This document shows positions 33,596 through 42,933 of a DNA stretch of 64,000 nt, in pieces. Each line of letters begins with the position of its first letter. Positions within the stretch are counted from its first letter, which is position 1. A program made the position numbers and the translations under genes. The notes beneath the pieces are model-generated. The model was not told the DNA's origin and did not search any database. It saw only the letters and a program-made list of their open reading frames with translations. The DNA comes from Pontibacillus salicampi (GTDB taxonomy: Bacteria; Bacillota; Bacilli; Bacillales; BH030062): positions 186,001-250,000 of the forward strand of contig NZ_JBHLTP010000013.1 in assembly GCF_042434395.1 (NCBI RefSeq). The letters run 5' to 3'.

Positions 33596-34033
33596 ATGAA
33601 GGTTATCTTAGCTTCAGATCATGGAGGCGTAAACGTACGCCAGGAAATTGGAAATTTGTTAAAGGAAATGAATATTCAGTACGAAGACATTGGCTGTGAT
33701 TGCGAAGGATCTGTAGATTATCCTGATTATGCTATTCCAGCAGCAGAGCGAGTAGCGAATGGAGAATTTGACCGCGGAATCTTGATTTGTGGAACAGGGG
33801 TTGGCATGTCCATCGCAGCAAATAAAGTTAAAGGGGTACGATGTGCCTTGACGCACGACGTGTTCACGGCAAAGGTTACGAAGGAGCATAATGATTCTAA
33901 CATGATTGCTATGGGTGAACGTGTTATCGGACCTGGCCTGGCCCAAGAGATCGTCAAGACGTGGCTCGGTGCAGAGTATGAAGGCGGTCGTCATGCTACT
34001 AGAGTTGGCAAAATTACTGAATATGAAGCATAA
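33596..34033 (+). CDS. rpiB: Ribose-5-phosphate isomerase B
   Basis: Interconverts ribose-5-phosphate and ribulose-5-phosphate. The 145-residue RpiB/LacAB protein has SDHGG (7-11), catalytic C65 in ICGTGVGMSIAANK and the downstream VRCALTHD. The ATG at 33596 is best spaced from AAAGAGGTG; the ATG at 33593 is possible. Position matches ywlF. A terminator follows. Confidence 0.94.
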   Translation: MKVILASDHGGVNVRQEIGNLLKEMNIQYEDIGCDCEGSVDYPDYAIPAAERVANGEFDRGILICGTGVGMSIAANKVKGVRCALTHDVFTAKVTKEHNDSNMIAMGERVIGPGLAQEIVKTWLGAEYEGGRHATRVGKITEYEA

Positions 34034-34040
34034 TAGAGGC

Positions 34041-34070
34041 AAAGGAGAAGCAACAATCTTCTCCTTTTTC
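34041..34070 (+). terminator. Terminator of rpiB
   Basis: Perfect 10-bp stem AAAGGAGAAG/CTTCTCCTTT, 7-nt loop, then TTC. Confidence 0.85.
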
Positions 34071-34136
34071 TATAAGCTTCGTTAGATTTCTGATTAATCT
34101 GACGGAAAGTAATTCCATCTAAGGAGGATGGTCGCT

Positions 34137-34715
34137 TTGGAACAAATGGAAAGCATACAACGTGATGTGAAGGCCATCGTACAGCACTTGATAGAGGAAG
34201 AGATTATCCAAGCGCATCAGCTGTTCGTAATTGGGTGCTCGACAAGTGAAGTAGCTGGAGAACGAATTGGAACCTCTGGCAGTGAGCACATTGCTGCTAT
34301 ACTATACGAGGAATTCCAGAGGCTTCAGGAAGCAACAGGAGCTAAGCTTGCCTTTCAAGGGTGTGAGCATATTAACCGGGCCCTCGTGCTGGAGCAGGAA
34401 ACGGCTGAACGAAGAGGCTTGGAGGCTGTTTCGGTAGTACCTGTACCAGGAGCAGGAGGCTCTATGGCATCCTATGCCTATAAACAATTCCAGTCGCCAG
34501 TCGTAGTAGAACATATTAAAGCAGATGCAGGTATAGATATTGGAGATACATTCATTGGCATGCACTTAAAACACGTAGCAGTCCCAATTCGTCTGTCCAA
34601 CAAGCAGATTGGGAAAGCTCATGTAACGTGTGCGAAAACCCGTCCGAAATTAATTGGCGGAGCAAGAGCTGAATATCAACAAAAGGGAAACGACTCTGTC
34701 ACCTGTGATGAATAG
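34137..34715 (+). CDS. ywlG: UPF0340 family protein YwlG
   Basis: Conserved protein of unknown function, 192 residues, family TIGR01440. Conserved blocks seen include VIGCSTSEVAGERIGT, FQGCEHINRALV and VPVPGAGGSMASYA. The start is TTG at 34137, 9 nt after AAGGAGG; the ATG at 34128 touches that ribosome site and is rejected. It directly precedes glyA, as in B. subtilis. Confidence 0.9.
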   Translation: MEQMESIQRDVKAIVQHLIEEEIIQAHQLFVIGCSTSEVAGERIGTSGSEHIAAILYEEFQRLQEATGAKLAFQGCEHINRALVLEQETAERRGLEAVSVVPVPGAGGSMASYAYKQFQSPVVVEHIKADAGIDIGDTFIGMHLKHVAVPIRLSNKQIGKAHVTCAKTRPKLIGGARAEYQQKGNDSVTCDE

Positions 34716-34751
34716 GTGGATGGAGTTGATCATAAAAAGGGGGATATCATA

Positions 34752-35993
34752 GTGAATTATCTTAACCAAGTCGATCCAGAAATGCAGGAAGCAATCGAAT
34801 TAGAACGAGGCCGTCAACAAGATAAAATTGAGTTGATTGCTTCTGAAAATTTTGTATCTGAGGCAGTAATGGAAGCACAAGGCTCTGTACTTACAAACAA
34901 ATACGCAGAAGGTTACCCTGGCCGTCGTTACTACGGGGGCTGTGAATATGTAGACATCGCAGAGAACCTAGCTCGAGACCGTGCGAAGCAGCTTTTTGGA
35001 GCAGATCATGTAAACGTGCAGCCTCACTCAGGTGCCCAGGCGAATATGGCAGTCTATTTTACAGCTCTTGAGCCAGGAGACACCGTTCTTGGCATGAATT
35101 TAAATCATGGCGGTCACCTGACGCATGGAAGCGGAGTAAATTTCAGCGGCAGGTTGTATAACTTCGTGGATTATGGAGTAGATGAAGAAACAGAGGTAAT
35201 CGACTATGAAGTAGTTCGGGCGAAGGCACAAGAAGTTAAGCCGAAAATGATAGTGGCAGGAGCTAGTGCCTATTCCCGCACCATCGATTTTGCTAAATTT
35301 AAGGAAATTGCTGATGAAGTAGACGCCTATCTCATGGTGGATATGGCCCATATCGCGGGTCTTGTAGCAACAGGCCTTCATCCTAATCCCGTACCGTATG
35401 CGGATTTTGTTACGACCACAACTCATAAAACCCTACGCGGCCCACGCGGCGGAATGATATTATGCAAAGAGGAATTTGCGAAGAAAATTGATAAAAATGT
35501 ATTTCCTGGCATGCAGGGTGGCCCGTTAATGCACGTAATTGCTGCAAAAGGAGTGAGCTTTAAAGAAGCTCTGGAGCCAACCTTTAAAGAATATAGCCAG
35601 CAGATTATTACCAACGCACGCCGCCTTGGCGATTCCTTGCAAAAAGAAGGAATCAGACTTGTTTCTGGAGGTACCGATAACCATCTTCTTCTTCTGGATT
35701 TAAAACCATTAAAATTGACTGGTAAAGTAGCGGAGAAGGCATTGGATGATGTAGGGATAACAACCAATAAGAATACGATACCGAACGATCCAGAAAGCCC
35801 ATTCGTCACAAGCGGTCTGCGTATCGGTACAGCAGCCGTTACATCTAGAGGCTTCAAAGGAACAGAAATGGATGAAATAGCTTCTCTTATCTCCTTCACC
35901 TTAAAGCATCATGAAGAGGAAGATAAGCTTCAGGAAGCCCGTACACGTGTTCAACAGCTAACCGAACGCTTCCCGATGTATCAATATGCTTAA
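34752..35993 (+). CDS. glyA: Serine hydroxymethyltransferase
   Basis: PLP enzyme converting serine and tetrahydrofolate to glycine and methylene-tetrahydrofolate. The 413-residue protein has the Schiff-base lysine K226 in TTTTHKTLRGPRGG, IELIASENFVS near the N-terminus and the YPGRRYYGG substrate loop. The start is GTG at 34752, 8 nt after AAAAAGGGGG; a longer frame starting at 34716 overlaps the end of ywlG and is rejected. No riboswitch seen. Confidence 0.95.
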   Translation: MNYLNQVDPEMQEAIELERGRQQDKIELIASENFVSEAVMEAQGSVLTNKYAEGYPGRRYYGGCEYVDIAENLARDRAKQLFGADHVNVQPHSGAQANMAVYFTALEPGDTVLGMNLNHGGHLTHGSGVNFSGRLYNFVDYGVDEETEVIDYEVVRAKAQEVKPKMIVAGASAYSRTIDFAKFKEIADEVDAYLMVDMAHIAGLVATGLHPNPVPYADFVTTTTHKTLRGPRGGMILCKEEFAKKIDKNVFPGMQGGPLMHVIAAKGVSFKEALEPTFKEYSQQIITNARRLGDSLQKEGIRLVSGGTDNHLLLLDLKPLKLTGKVAEKALDDVGITTNKNTIPNDPESPFVTSGLRIGTAAVTSRGFKGTEMDEIASLISFTLKHHEEEDKLQEARTRVQQLTERFPMYQYA

Positions 35994-36009
35994 TAACAAA
36001 AAAAGATGA

Positions 36010-36071
36010 GGCTGCTATACGGCAGCCCTAAGCTTGGTAAGTGCCCTCGTGGTTCTTTCCAAGCTTTTTTT
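36010..36071 (+). terminator. Terminator of glyA (two hairpins)
   Basis: First GGCTGC/GCAGCC (36010-36027), then AAGCTTGG/CCAAGCTT (36030-36066) with a 21-nt loop and seven T residues. Confidence 0.8.
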
Positions 36072-36321
36072 GTGTGCTTTGCATTGTAACCAAGCCTTCT
36101 TACAATACGATGGTTATTCCATGGCGACTCATCTATTGTTCGTGGGAATATCACACGGAGCCCTATCTACTGCTCTTTGTAAACTCCCCCTCTAAATTAT
36201 CTGACCAACTCCAACTTCTTGTCTTTCTAAAGAATACGGAGCTTAAGGTCATCAAGCTCAGCCGGTAAACCGGATGACATATTGATATAAGGTCAGTTTA
36301 AAATCGATATATTGCTTCTGC
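36072..36321. other. Non-coding stretch before the 64-bp repeats
   Basis: Nothing recognised apart from a short CCGGTTTACCGG palindrome near 36259-36272. An open frame here starts inside the terminator and looks spurious. Confidence 0.3.
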
Positions 36322-36449
36322 GAACTTTTGTTAAGGGTTCAAAAGGTCTATATCTCGGTTGATTTTAGGTATATTTTATCATTATGAACTTTTGTTGATG
36401 GGTCTAAAAAAGTGTTTAATTGTTGATTTCTGGTTTCGAATCAGGAATA
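36322..36449. repeat. 64-bp imperfect direct repeat upstream of hemAT
   Basis: GAACTTTTGTT occurs at 36322 and again at 36386, and GTTGATTT at 36358 and 36422, both exactly 64 bp apart. The copies are otherwise diverged. They lie 50-180 bp before hemAT and may be regulatory. Confidence 0.6.
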
Positions 36450-36500
36450 ATTGGCTATACAAAGGTTGAACAATTATTAGACAATTTATGAGGTGGAGCT

Positions 36501-37796
36501 ATGAACCTATTTACAAAGAAAACACGCCAGCCCCGATTTGAAGCAACGGTATCGTATCAGGGTGGAGAATATTTACAAACGCCAGACGCACAATTGAACA
36601 AACGGATAACCTACATGCACTTCACGAAAGAGCATGTAGCAAGACTTCAGGAGGTAAAGCCCGTAGTGATGGAAATGACCAGTGAGCTGCTAGATAATGT
36701 CTTAGAGCATTTGTATAAACATCCTGATTTACAACAAATCGCTCACGCCCATACATCTCACAAGCGTCTGAAAATGGTTTTTCAGCAGTACTTTGATAGT
36801 ATCTTTTCAGGGCACATAAACGAAGCATACATAGAAATGCGGAAACGAATTGGCAGGACGCACAATGGAGTGGAACTGCCAATAGCGTGGTTCATTGCGA
36901 CCTATTCAGCACTTAGCTCGCTGCTTATACCAAAAATTGTGGAGATGTATCAAGACGAGCCAGCAAGTATGTCAGAAACGCTCGTCGCTGTGCAGCATAT
37001 ATTGAATATCGACTCTCAGCTTGTTGTCGACTACTATTTACAAGTTCGCATGCAGGAACTCCAGCAATCAGGGGAGGAAAATGACATCTTACGGCAGGAG
37101 CTCATTAGTATAAGTCAGGAAGTTGCTTCGTCAGTACAGCAAACCGATTCTTCAATGGATGAAACTGTAAAGAAAACAGAGCGTATCCTACATGATACCG
37201 AACAGACAGAGAAGAGTAGTAAGAACGTAAAAGCCTTAACGAACCAAAATGATACAAAGGTACAGGAAATGCTGGAATCGTTTCAGCAGGTAATACATCA
37301 GTTCCAAAACAGCATGGAGACGATGGAGAAGCTAGAACGATTATCAAAGGAAATAACGAGCATCACCAACAATATTGAAGACATCTCTGATCAGACCAAT
37401 TTACTTGCATTGAATGCTTCAATAGAGGCAGCTAGAGCAGGGGAGAGTGGTAAAGGGTTTGCTGTCGTCGCTGATGAGGTTCGAAAGCTTGCTGAACGCT
37501 CCAAGCAGATGAGCAGTCAAATTAACACGATAACAGAAGAAAGCAATAATAGCATCCAACAGCTATTAGCATCGATGCATAACATGAATGAGTCAACAAT
37601 CCGTTCACAGTCTGACATGAAACAAGTAACGAACGGACTGACTACAGTAAGAATGGAGATGGACCAATATATTGAAATGTTTAGTAGGAATAAAGGGGAT
37701 CTAGATGTTATAGTCGACGCTTTTCGAGATATTAACAGAACAACAGATAACTTGTCTGCCTTATCACAGGAGTTATTAGGAAAAGCTGAACGGTAA
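36501..37796 (+). CDS. hemAT: Heme-based aerotaxis transducer HemAT
   Basis: Soluble oxygen sensor for aerotaxis, 431 residues. The N-terminal globin-coupled sensor domain (about 20-190) carries the proximal heme ligand H121 in RIGRTHNGVELPIAW. A coiled-coil linker and a chemoreceptor signalling domain follow, with tip DQTNLLALNASIEAARAGES. No membrane segment, as in B. subtilis HemAT. It binds O2 through heme and signals to CheA. It is a lineage addition between glyA and upp. The start ATG follows GAGGTGGAG. Confidence 0.94.
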   Translation: MNLFTKKTRQPRFEATVSYQGGEYLQTPDAQLNKRITYMHFTKEHVARLQEVKPVVMEMTSELLDNVLEHLYKHPDLQQIAHAHTSHKRLKMVFQQYFDSIFSGHINEAYIEMRKRIGRTHNGVELPIAWFIATYSALSSLLIPKIVEMYQDEPASMSETLVAVQHILNIDSQLVVDYYLQVRMQELQQSGEENDILRQELISISQEVASSVQQTDSSMDETVKKTERILHDTEQTEKSSKNVKALTNQNDTKVQEMLESFQQVIHQFQNSMETMEKLERLSKEITSITNNIEDISDQTNLLALNASIEAARAGESGKGFAVVADEVRKLAERSKQMSSQINTITEESNNSIQQLLASMHNMNESTIRSQSDMKQVTNGLTTVRMEMDQYIEMFSRNKGDLDVIVDAFRDINRTTDNLSALSQELLGKAER

Positions 37797-37877
37797 TACT
37801 AACGGATAATTTCGCTCTCTCCCTCTCGATAAATGGAGATAGAAAGGTTACACTATTAAATAGAATAAAGACAAACC

Positions 37878-37906
37878 TTGCAAGATGTCGTATCTTTGAG
37901 TACAAT
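37878..37906 (+). promoter_or_regulatory. Sigma-A promoter of upp
   Basis: TTGCAA, 17 bp, TACAAT. Confidence 0.78.
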
Positions 37907-37951
37907 TTTTAGGATGCAAATTTTCAACTATCGAAAAGGAGAGATCGGCTC

Positions 37952-38581
37952 ATGGCTAAGGTACACGTGTTAGATCACCCACTTATCCAACACAAATTAA
38001 CGTATATACGGAAGGCAGAGACAGGTACGAAGGACTTTCGTGAGCTTGTAGATGAAGTTGCGACGCTTATGGCATTCGAAATTACAAGAGATTTACCGCT
38101 TGAAGAGGTGCAAATTGACACCCCTGTATCAGAGGCAACAGCCAAGGTGCTTGCTGGAAAGAAATTAGGGATTATTCCGATTCTGCGCGCTGGTCTCGGC
38201 ATGGTAGATGGAATGCTGAATCTAATCCCAGCAGCGAAAGTAGGCCACGTTGGCTTGTATCGTGATCCAGAAACGTTAAAGCCTGTGGAATACTACGTGA
38301 AACTGCCAAGTGACATTGAAGAACGTGAGTTAATCGTTATCGATCCTATGCTTGCGACTGGCGGTTCTGCAAATGAAGCCATACACTCTCTTAAAAAGCG
38401 AGGAGCGAAGCAAATTCGTCTTATGTGTCTTGTTGCTGCTCCAGAAGGGGTAGAGGAAGTACAAGAGGAACATCCTGACGTTGATATCTACCTAGCTGCC
38501 CTGGATGAGAAACTAAACGAAAAAGGATACATTGTACCTGGTCTTGGGGACGCAGGAGACCGTTTATTTGGGACAAAATAA
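37952..38581 (+). CDS. upp: Uracil phosphoribosyltransferase
   Basis: Salvages uracil to UMP using PRPP. The 209-residue protein is full length, with the PRPP loop VIDPMLATGGSANEAI and the C-terminal uracil-binding YIVPGLGDAGDR. Start ATG follows AAAAGGAGAG. A sigma-A promoter lies upstream and a terminator downstream. No PyrR attenuator was recognised. Confidence 0.96.
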   Translation: MAKVHVLDHPLIQHKLTYIRKAETGTKDFRELVDEVATLMAFEITRDLPLEEVQIDTPVSEATAKVLAGKKLGIIPILRAGLGMVDGMLNLIPAAKVGHVGLYRDPETLKPVEYYVKLPSDIEERELIVIDPMLATGGSANEAIHSLKKRGAKQIRLMCLVAAPEGVEEVQEEHPDVDIYLAALDEKLNEKGYIVPGLGDAGDRLFGTK

Positions 38582-38621
38582 ACATGAGCCTATTTTCTAT
38601 GAATGATATAGAAGGAACAGA

Positions 38622-38653
38622 AGCAAGGGGTTGAATACTCCTTGCTTTTTTTT
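38622..38653 (+). terminator. Terminator of upp
   Basis: AGCAAGG/CCTTGCT stem with an 11-nt loop and eight T residues. Confidence 0.85.
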
Positions 38654-38983
38654 ATGGCTCCGTATGGATACCTGTTTTGTCACCCTATATTTATGTACCC
38701 TTTTACAGGCTGAAAAAGACCGATTGGATGTTAGGCTGTTTAATATTAAGGGGAGGTAGTGGAAGGCTATCAAGATAGTTTATATAACTGGAATCAGTCC
38801 ACTTTCCGAGCTATGCCTTCCGCTCGTCACGTAACGAACCCACTCAAAAAAGCTCGAACACATTCCTCCACATAAGTGTGCAACACAGAAAAATCTACAA
38901 CAAACATTAACTTTTATTAGCACGGTATGCATGAAATAGAACCAAGCATCAAAGGATAAGAGGAAAAGAAAGGCGGCATGGAT
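38654..38983. other. Intergenic region before the S8 protease
   Basis: A doubtful 38-codon frame (GTG 38759 to 38875) begins only 2 bases after GGGAGG. Its 5' part can also form a GGAAGGC/GCCTTCC hairpin. No promoter seen. Confidence 0.3.
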
Positions 38984-41170
38984 ATGTGGAAGAAAATGAT
39001 GATAGCCAGTGTTCTCCTAATCAGTATGCTGCCAGCGAGCGTTTTTTCCCTGGAAGAAGAGAAGTCGATCATTATCGAGGTAGAAGGGGATGCGCACAAG
39101 TGGGAGCAATACATTAAAGATTATTATCCTCGCATTGAAGTAGTACATGTATATGATACCCTGCTGCAAGGCATTGCACTGCGGGGAAGGATGCAGGAGT
39201 TAGATCGATTAGAGAAAGCGGAGTTTATCAAACAGTCCTTTCCTTCTCAAACGTATCAGGTGCATATTGATGAAAGTGTCCCTCATGTACTACAACAGAA
39301 ATCCCCGCTGCTGAAAGCCCCTTATACTGGTAAAGGAGTAAAGGTTGGCGTTATTGATACGGGCATTGATTATACACATCCGGATTTAAAAGCTAACTAT
39401 CGAGGTGGGTATGATGTTGTCGATTTAGATGAAGACCCAATGGAAACGCAGCAAGAGCAAGGGGAGCCCACTCTTCACGGAACACATGTCGCCGGGATTA
39501 TTGGTGCGGATGGAGATGTGAAAGGAATCGCACCAGATGCTGAAATTTATGGATACCGTGCATTAGGACCAGGGGGGATAGGCTCATCAGTCCACGTCAT
39601 TGCAGCCATAGAACAAGCTGTTAAAGATGGCATGGACATTATTAATTTGTCTTTAGGCAATGCCGTGAACGGACCGGATTGGCCTACGAGTCTTGCTGTA
39701 AATGAAGCGGTGAACATGGGGGTAGCCATGGTTATCTCCGGTGGAAATTCAGGACCTGACCATTGGACGGTTGGATCTCCTGCAACAGCGGAAGATGCTA
39801 TAGCTGTTGGAGCTTCCACCCCGCCGATGAAAATTCCTTATCTTTTTGATCGCCTTTATGATAAACAAATATCTCTTTACCCTATGATGGGAGCTCCTTC
39901 GTGGGATATTACAAAGAAATTTTCCATGCTCTATGGGAGCAAAGGAAAGAAGCAGCTTCGTGATGCAACAGATCAAGTGGTTTTAATGGAACGAGGAGAA
40001 ATTACTTTTACAGAGAAGGCGAAAGCAGCAGAGCAAGCTGGTGCGAAGGCTCTTATTATTTACAACAATGAGGAGGGACCGTTTCAAGGGGCGATAGAAG
40101 ATAAAGTGTCTATTCCAGTATCCGCTGTATCCAAAGAGGATGGGGAATGGCTGAAGGAGCATGTCGTTCAAGATAAGCAATGGATGGACACAAGATATGA
40201 AACAATTGTGGATACGGTTGCTTCGTTTAGTTCTCAAGGCCCTGTAACTTGGAACTGGGATATAAAGCCCGACATTCTAGCTCCAGGAGTAGCGATAAAA
40301 AGCACCGTGCCAGGTGGGTATATGGAGCTGCAAGGGACAAGTATGGCCTCTCCCCATGTTGCGGGTGCTCTAGCTTTATTAAAGGAAGCTCACCCTGATT
40401 GGGGGCCAAAAGAGCTTAAGGCGGCTATTCTGTCTACCGCAGCTCCTGTTACGGAAGGTGGAAAAGTGGTCTCCCCAACCGCTCAGGGAGTAGGTAAAAT
40501 CCAGCCTTTAGAAGCCATTGAAGCAGAAACGTTTCTGTATGATAACAGATTAGCCTTCGGAAGAGTACTTCACACAAGAGAGGAACGGACTCAATACGTG
40601 ACAATCGAAAATAGGAGCGATACAACTCAAGCATATACGTTCCGACCTCCAAAGCAAAAGGCGGGGCTGCGATTTCAAGTACCGCTCAGTTTTACGCTAG
40701 CTCCAGGTGAGAAGAAAAAAGTACCGATAACGGTTCGGGTAAACCAGCAGCAGCTTCCGGGTGAGACTCCGTATGTAGAGGGATGGCTAGAGCTTGAGGA
40801 CCAGAATCGGAGCTACCAGATACCATACTTACTATTGACGAAGGATACGGAGTTCCCAAGAGCTATGGGGCTTGAGCTGGCATTAAAACCATTCTCAGAC
40901 GAAGAATATACCTATCAAGTGTATTTGCCACTGGATGCAGACACGTTAGATGTGGATTTATATAACCCAGACACGTTGCAATATGTTAGGTCGCTGTTTG
41001 AGAAGAAACAGATTGAACGTGGGGTTGTGAAAGGCACCTTAACCAAAGAGGAAGCGGGGGAAGAAGGCGTTTATCTCGCTGTATTGACTGTACGGACAGG
41101 CGAGGTTAAACAGACGTTTGAATCGATGGTTATCATTGGTGAAGATCACATTATTGAAGAGAGGCATTAA
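38984..41170 (+). CDS. Secreted subtilisin-family serine protease, Vpr-like
   Basis: Extracellular protease of 728 residues. It has a signal peptide (about 1-22), an I9-type propeptide (about 28-100), and an S8 catalytic domain with D125 (GVIDTGIDYTHP), H165 (LHGTHVAG) and S453 (GTSMASPHVAG). A PA domain is inserted near 330-390, the layout of B. subtilis Vpr. The C-terminal 220 residues look like beta-rich (Fn3-like) modules. The ATG at 38984 is 7 nt after AAAGGCGG; an ATG at 38978 is too close. Inserted between upp and the atp operon. Confidence 0.9.
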   Translation: MWKKMMIASVLLISMLPASVFSLEEEKSIIIEVEGDAHKWEQYIKDYYPRIEVVHVYDTLLQGIALRGRMQELDRLEKAEFIKQSFPSQTYQVHIDESVPHVLQQKSPLLKAPYTGKGVKVGVIDTGIDYTHPDLKANYRGGYDVVDLDEDPMETQQEQGEPTLHGTHVAGIIGADGDVKGIAPDAEIYGYRALGPGGIGSSVHVIAAIEQAVKDGMDIINLSLGNAVNGPDWPTSLAVNEAVNMGVAMVISGGNSGPDHWTVGSPATAEDAIAVGASTPPMKIPYLFDRLYDKQISLYPMMGAPSWDITKKFSMLYGSKGKKQLRDATDQVVLMERGEITFTEKAKAAEQAGAKALIIYNNEEGPFQGAIEDKVSIPVSAVSKEDGEWLKEHVVQDKQWMDTRYETIVDTVASFSSQGPVTWNWDIKPDILAPGVAIKSTVPGGYMELQGTSMASPHVAGALALLKEAHPDWGPKELKAAILSTAAPVTEGGKVVSPTAQGVGKIQPLEAIEAETFLYDNRLAFGRVLHTREERTQYVTIENRSDTTQAYTFRPPKQKAGLRFQVPLSFTLAPGEKKKVPITVRVNQQQLPGETPYVEGWLELEDQNRSYQIPYLLLTKDTEFPRAMGLELALKPFSDEEYTYQVYLPLDADTLDVDLYNPDTLQYVRSLFEKKQIERGVVKGTLTKEEAGEEGVYLAVLTVRTGEVKQTFESMVIIGEDHIIEERH

Positions 41171-41176
41171 CATTTG

Positions 41177-41212
41177 AAAAGGCTTTCCCTTGTTGGAGAG
41201 CCTTTTGATGTT
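41177..41212 (+). terminator. Probable terminator of the S8 protease gene
   Basis: AAAAGGCT(T)TCC pairs with GGAGAGCCTTTT, with T residues in the right arm. Confidence 0.55.
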
Positions 41213-41425
41213 TTCTTATCTAATCTGTTTGTCTCAGGTAGACTTTTCCTCCTTATTTACCATAAAAAAACTTTGATTTATTAGTAGGTTTTGTGTAAAA
41301 TTTGAACTGACTTGTGAAATGGTGAATTTGTTTATCATTAGGATTTGAATTATGAACATTTTGTGACAAAAAATCCGTATAAATTTTTCATTTTTTGACA
41401 ATGGTTACTTTTATTTTCATTCACA

Positions 41426-41454
41426 TTGACAATAGAAAACCCCTATTGTATGCT
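41426..41454 (+). promoter_or_regulatory. Sigma-A promoter of the atp operon
   Basis: TTGACA (41426-41431), 17 bp, TATGCT (41449-41454). The surrounding 41213-41534 gap is very AT-rich and otherwise empty. Confidence 0.78.
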
Positions 41455-41534
41455 AATTTAGTGTGGAATGATAAGGTTTTCATAATTCTACAATTTTTTC
41501 AGAAATCTATGAAAACTGGATAGGGGCGGTTTTC

Positions 41535-41753
41535 GTGGCGGCTAACCAAAATCCTTTCAAAGGGATGGCATTAACGAGTGCAATTTTATCGCAACTGGCC
41601 GGAGGAACATTAATAGGATTTTTTTTGGGCAGAGGGCTGGATAACTACTTTTCCACATTTCCACTTTTTCTAATCATAGGGTTATTGATTGGACTAGCCG
41701 CTGGTACATACGGAACCATCTTATTAGTGCGAAAATACACAGGAGAAGATTGA
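41535..41753 (+). CDS. atpZ: AtpZ/AtpI family small membrane protein
   Basis: First gene of the ATP synthase operon, 72 residues with two membrane hairpin segments (about 13-31 and 42-65) separated by GRGLDNYFSTFP, typical of the ATPase_gene1/AtpZ family. AtpZ with AtpI is implicated in divalent-cation transport or in c-ring assembly. Start is GTG behind AGGGGCGG. AtpI starts one base after its stop, so the two are coupled. Confidence 0.82.
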   Translation: MAANQNPFKGMALTSAILSQLAGGTLIGFFLGRGLDNYFSTFPLFLIIGLLIGLAAGTYGTILLVRKYTGED

Positions 41754-41754
41754 C

Positions 41755-42156
41755 ATGCCAGATTCCCAGCAACAATTCCAATTAATGACAACCCGCCAAA
41801 GGCAATGGATGCTTTATCTCCTCGCCATACTTTTTCTAGGATGGGCGATCCTACCCTATGAAACTGTCACTCTAGGATTAATCCTTGGTGCCACATTCAG
41901 TTTCTTCAATCTCTGGCTAATGCAACGTAGTATCAACCTGCTAGGAAGAGCTGCAGCAGAAAACCGGGGCGCTAAAACATTCGGCAGCTTTTCAAGACTT
42001 GCTGCTGGAGGACTAGCCATTCTTATAGCACTTCAATTCAACAATTATTTCCACCTAATTGCCGTGATTATTGGATTAATGACAACCTACGTTGTTATTA
42101 TGATAGAGTTTATTTTTTCTACACTAGAGACTAGCTTAAGGAAGAGAGGTGAATGA
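41755..42156 (+). CDS. atpI: ATP synthase protein I
   Basis: Four-segment membrane protein of 133 residues, at the usual place before atpB. It assists c-ring assembly in some bacteria, and is dispensable in others. The hydrophobic segments are near 17-36, 38-57, 78-96 and 100-120. ATG lies one base after the atpZ stop, and its own stop lies one base before the atpB start. Confidence 0.85.
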   Translation: MPDSQQQFQLMTTRQRQWMLYLLAILFLGWAILPYETVTLGLILGATFSFFNLWLMQRSINLLGRAAAENRGAKTFGSFSRLAAGGLAILIALQFNNYFHLIAVIIGLMTTYVVIMIEFIFSTLETSLRKRGE

Positions 42157-42157
42157 G

Positions 42158-42880
42158 TTGGATCACGAAAATCCATATGCGTTGGATGTGTTCGGGATAC
42201 CGTGGTTGGATTTCAACCTTTCAAACGTCCTGATGATCATCATCGCATCCACAATTGTGTTCATCTTAGCAGTTGCAGGTTCTAGAAGCTTGCAGCGTAA
42301 GCCAAAGGGAATGCAGAATCTCATGGAGTGGGTCATTGATTTCATCAAAGGAATCATTGGAAGCACCATGGATTGGAAGACAGGTAAGCTATTTCTGCCT
42401 TTAGGGTTAACCTTACTCCTCTACATATTTATCTCCAACATGTTAGGGGTTGTTACAATGGTAACTGTTGACCATAACTTATGGTGGAAGTCCCCTACAT
42501 CAGATCCGGGGATTACCTTAACGCTAGCCACGATGGTTGTAGCATTATCCCACTATTATGGAATTAAGCTTAGAGGCTTTGGCGGATACGCTAAAGAATT
42601 CGCGAAACCTATATGGTGGTTGTTCCCGCTGAAAATTATAGAGGAATTTGCGAATACCCTCACATTGGGTCTTCGACTTTATGGAAACATCTACGCGGGT
42701 GAAATTTTGCTAGGATTACTAGCAACGATGATGGCAGGTAGTATTGGTGGCTTCTTTGGAGGTATTATTCCAATGCTAGCTTGGCAAGGATTTAGTACAT
42801 TTGTAGGCGTCATTCAGGCCTTCATTTTCACTATGTTAACGATGGTGTACCTGTCTCACAAAGTGAGCGAGGACCATTAA
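42158..42880 (+). CDS. atpB: ATP synthase subunit a
   Basis: Proton-channel subunit of Fo, 240 residues with about six membrane helices. The essential arginine lies in TLGLRLYGNIYAGE, and the last helix pair in TFVGVIQAFIFTMLTM. I start at the TTG at 42158, spaced from GAGAGGTGA, giving MDHENPYALD as in related genera. An alternative GTG at 42149 would add three residues and overlap atpI. Confidence 0.93.
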   Translation: MDHENPYALDVFGIPWLDFNLSNVLMIIIASTIVFILAVAGSRSLQRKPKGMQNLMEWVIDFIKGIIGSTMDWKTGKLFLPLGLTLLLYIFISNMLGVVTMVTVDHNLWWKSPTSDPGITLTLATMVVALSHYYGIKLRGFGGYAKEFAKPIWWLFPLKIIEEFANTLTLGLRLYGNIYAGEILLGLLATMMAGSIGGFFGGIIPMLAWQGFSTFVGVIQAFIFTMLTMVYLSHKVSEDH

Positions 42881-42933
42881 CAATTAAATAAATCATTAAT
42901 TTAATTTTTATATTACATGAGGAGGAATTTTAA

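Noticed and set aside
36041..36268. A 75-codon frame after glyA
   Set aside because: It begins inside the glyA terminator, has no ribosome site and unusual composition.
38759..38875. A 38-codon GTG frame with GGGAGG before it
   Set aside because: The ribosome site is only 2 bases from the start codon and the region can fold as a hairpin; no homologue recognised.
41485..41512. CodY-box-like sequence (AATTTTTTCAGAAAT) before atpZ
   Set aside because: Several mismatches to AATTTTCWGAAAATT in a strongly AT-rich region where chance matches are common.
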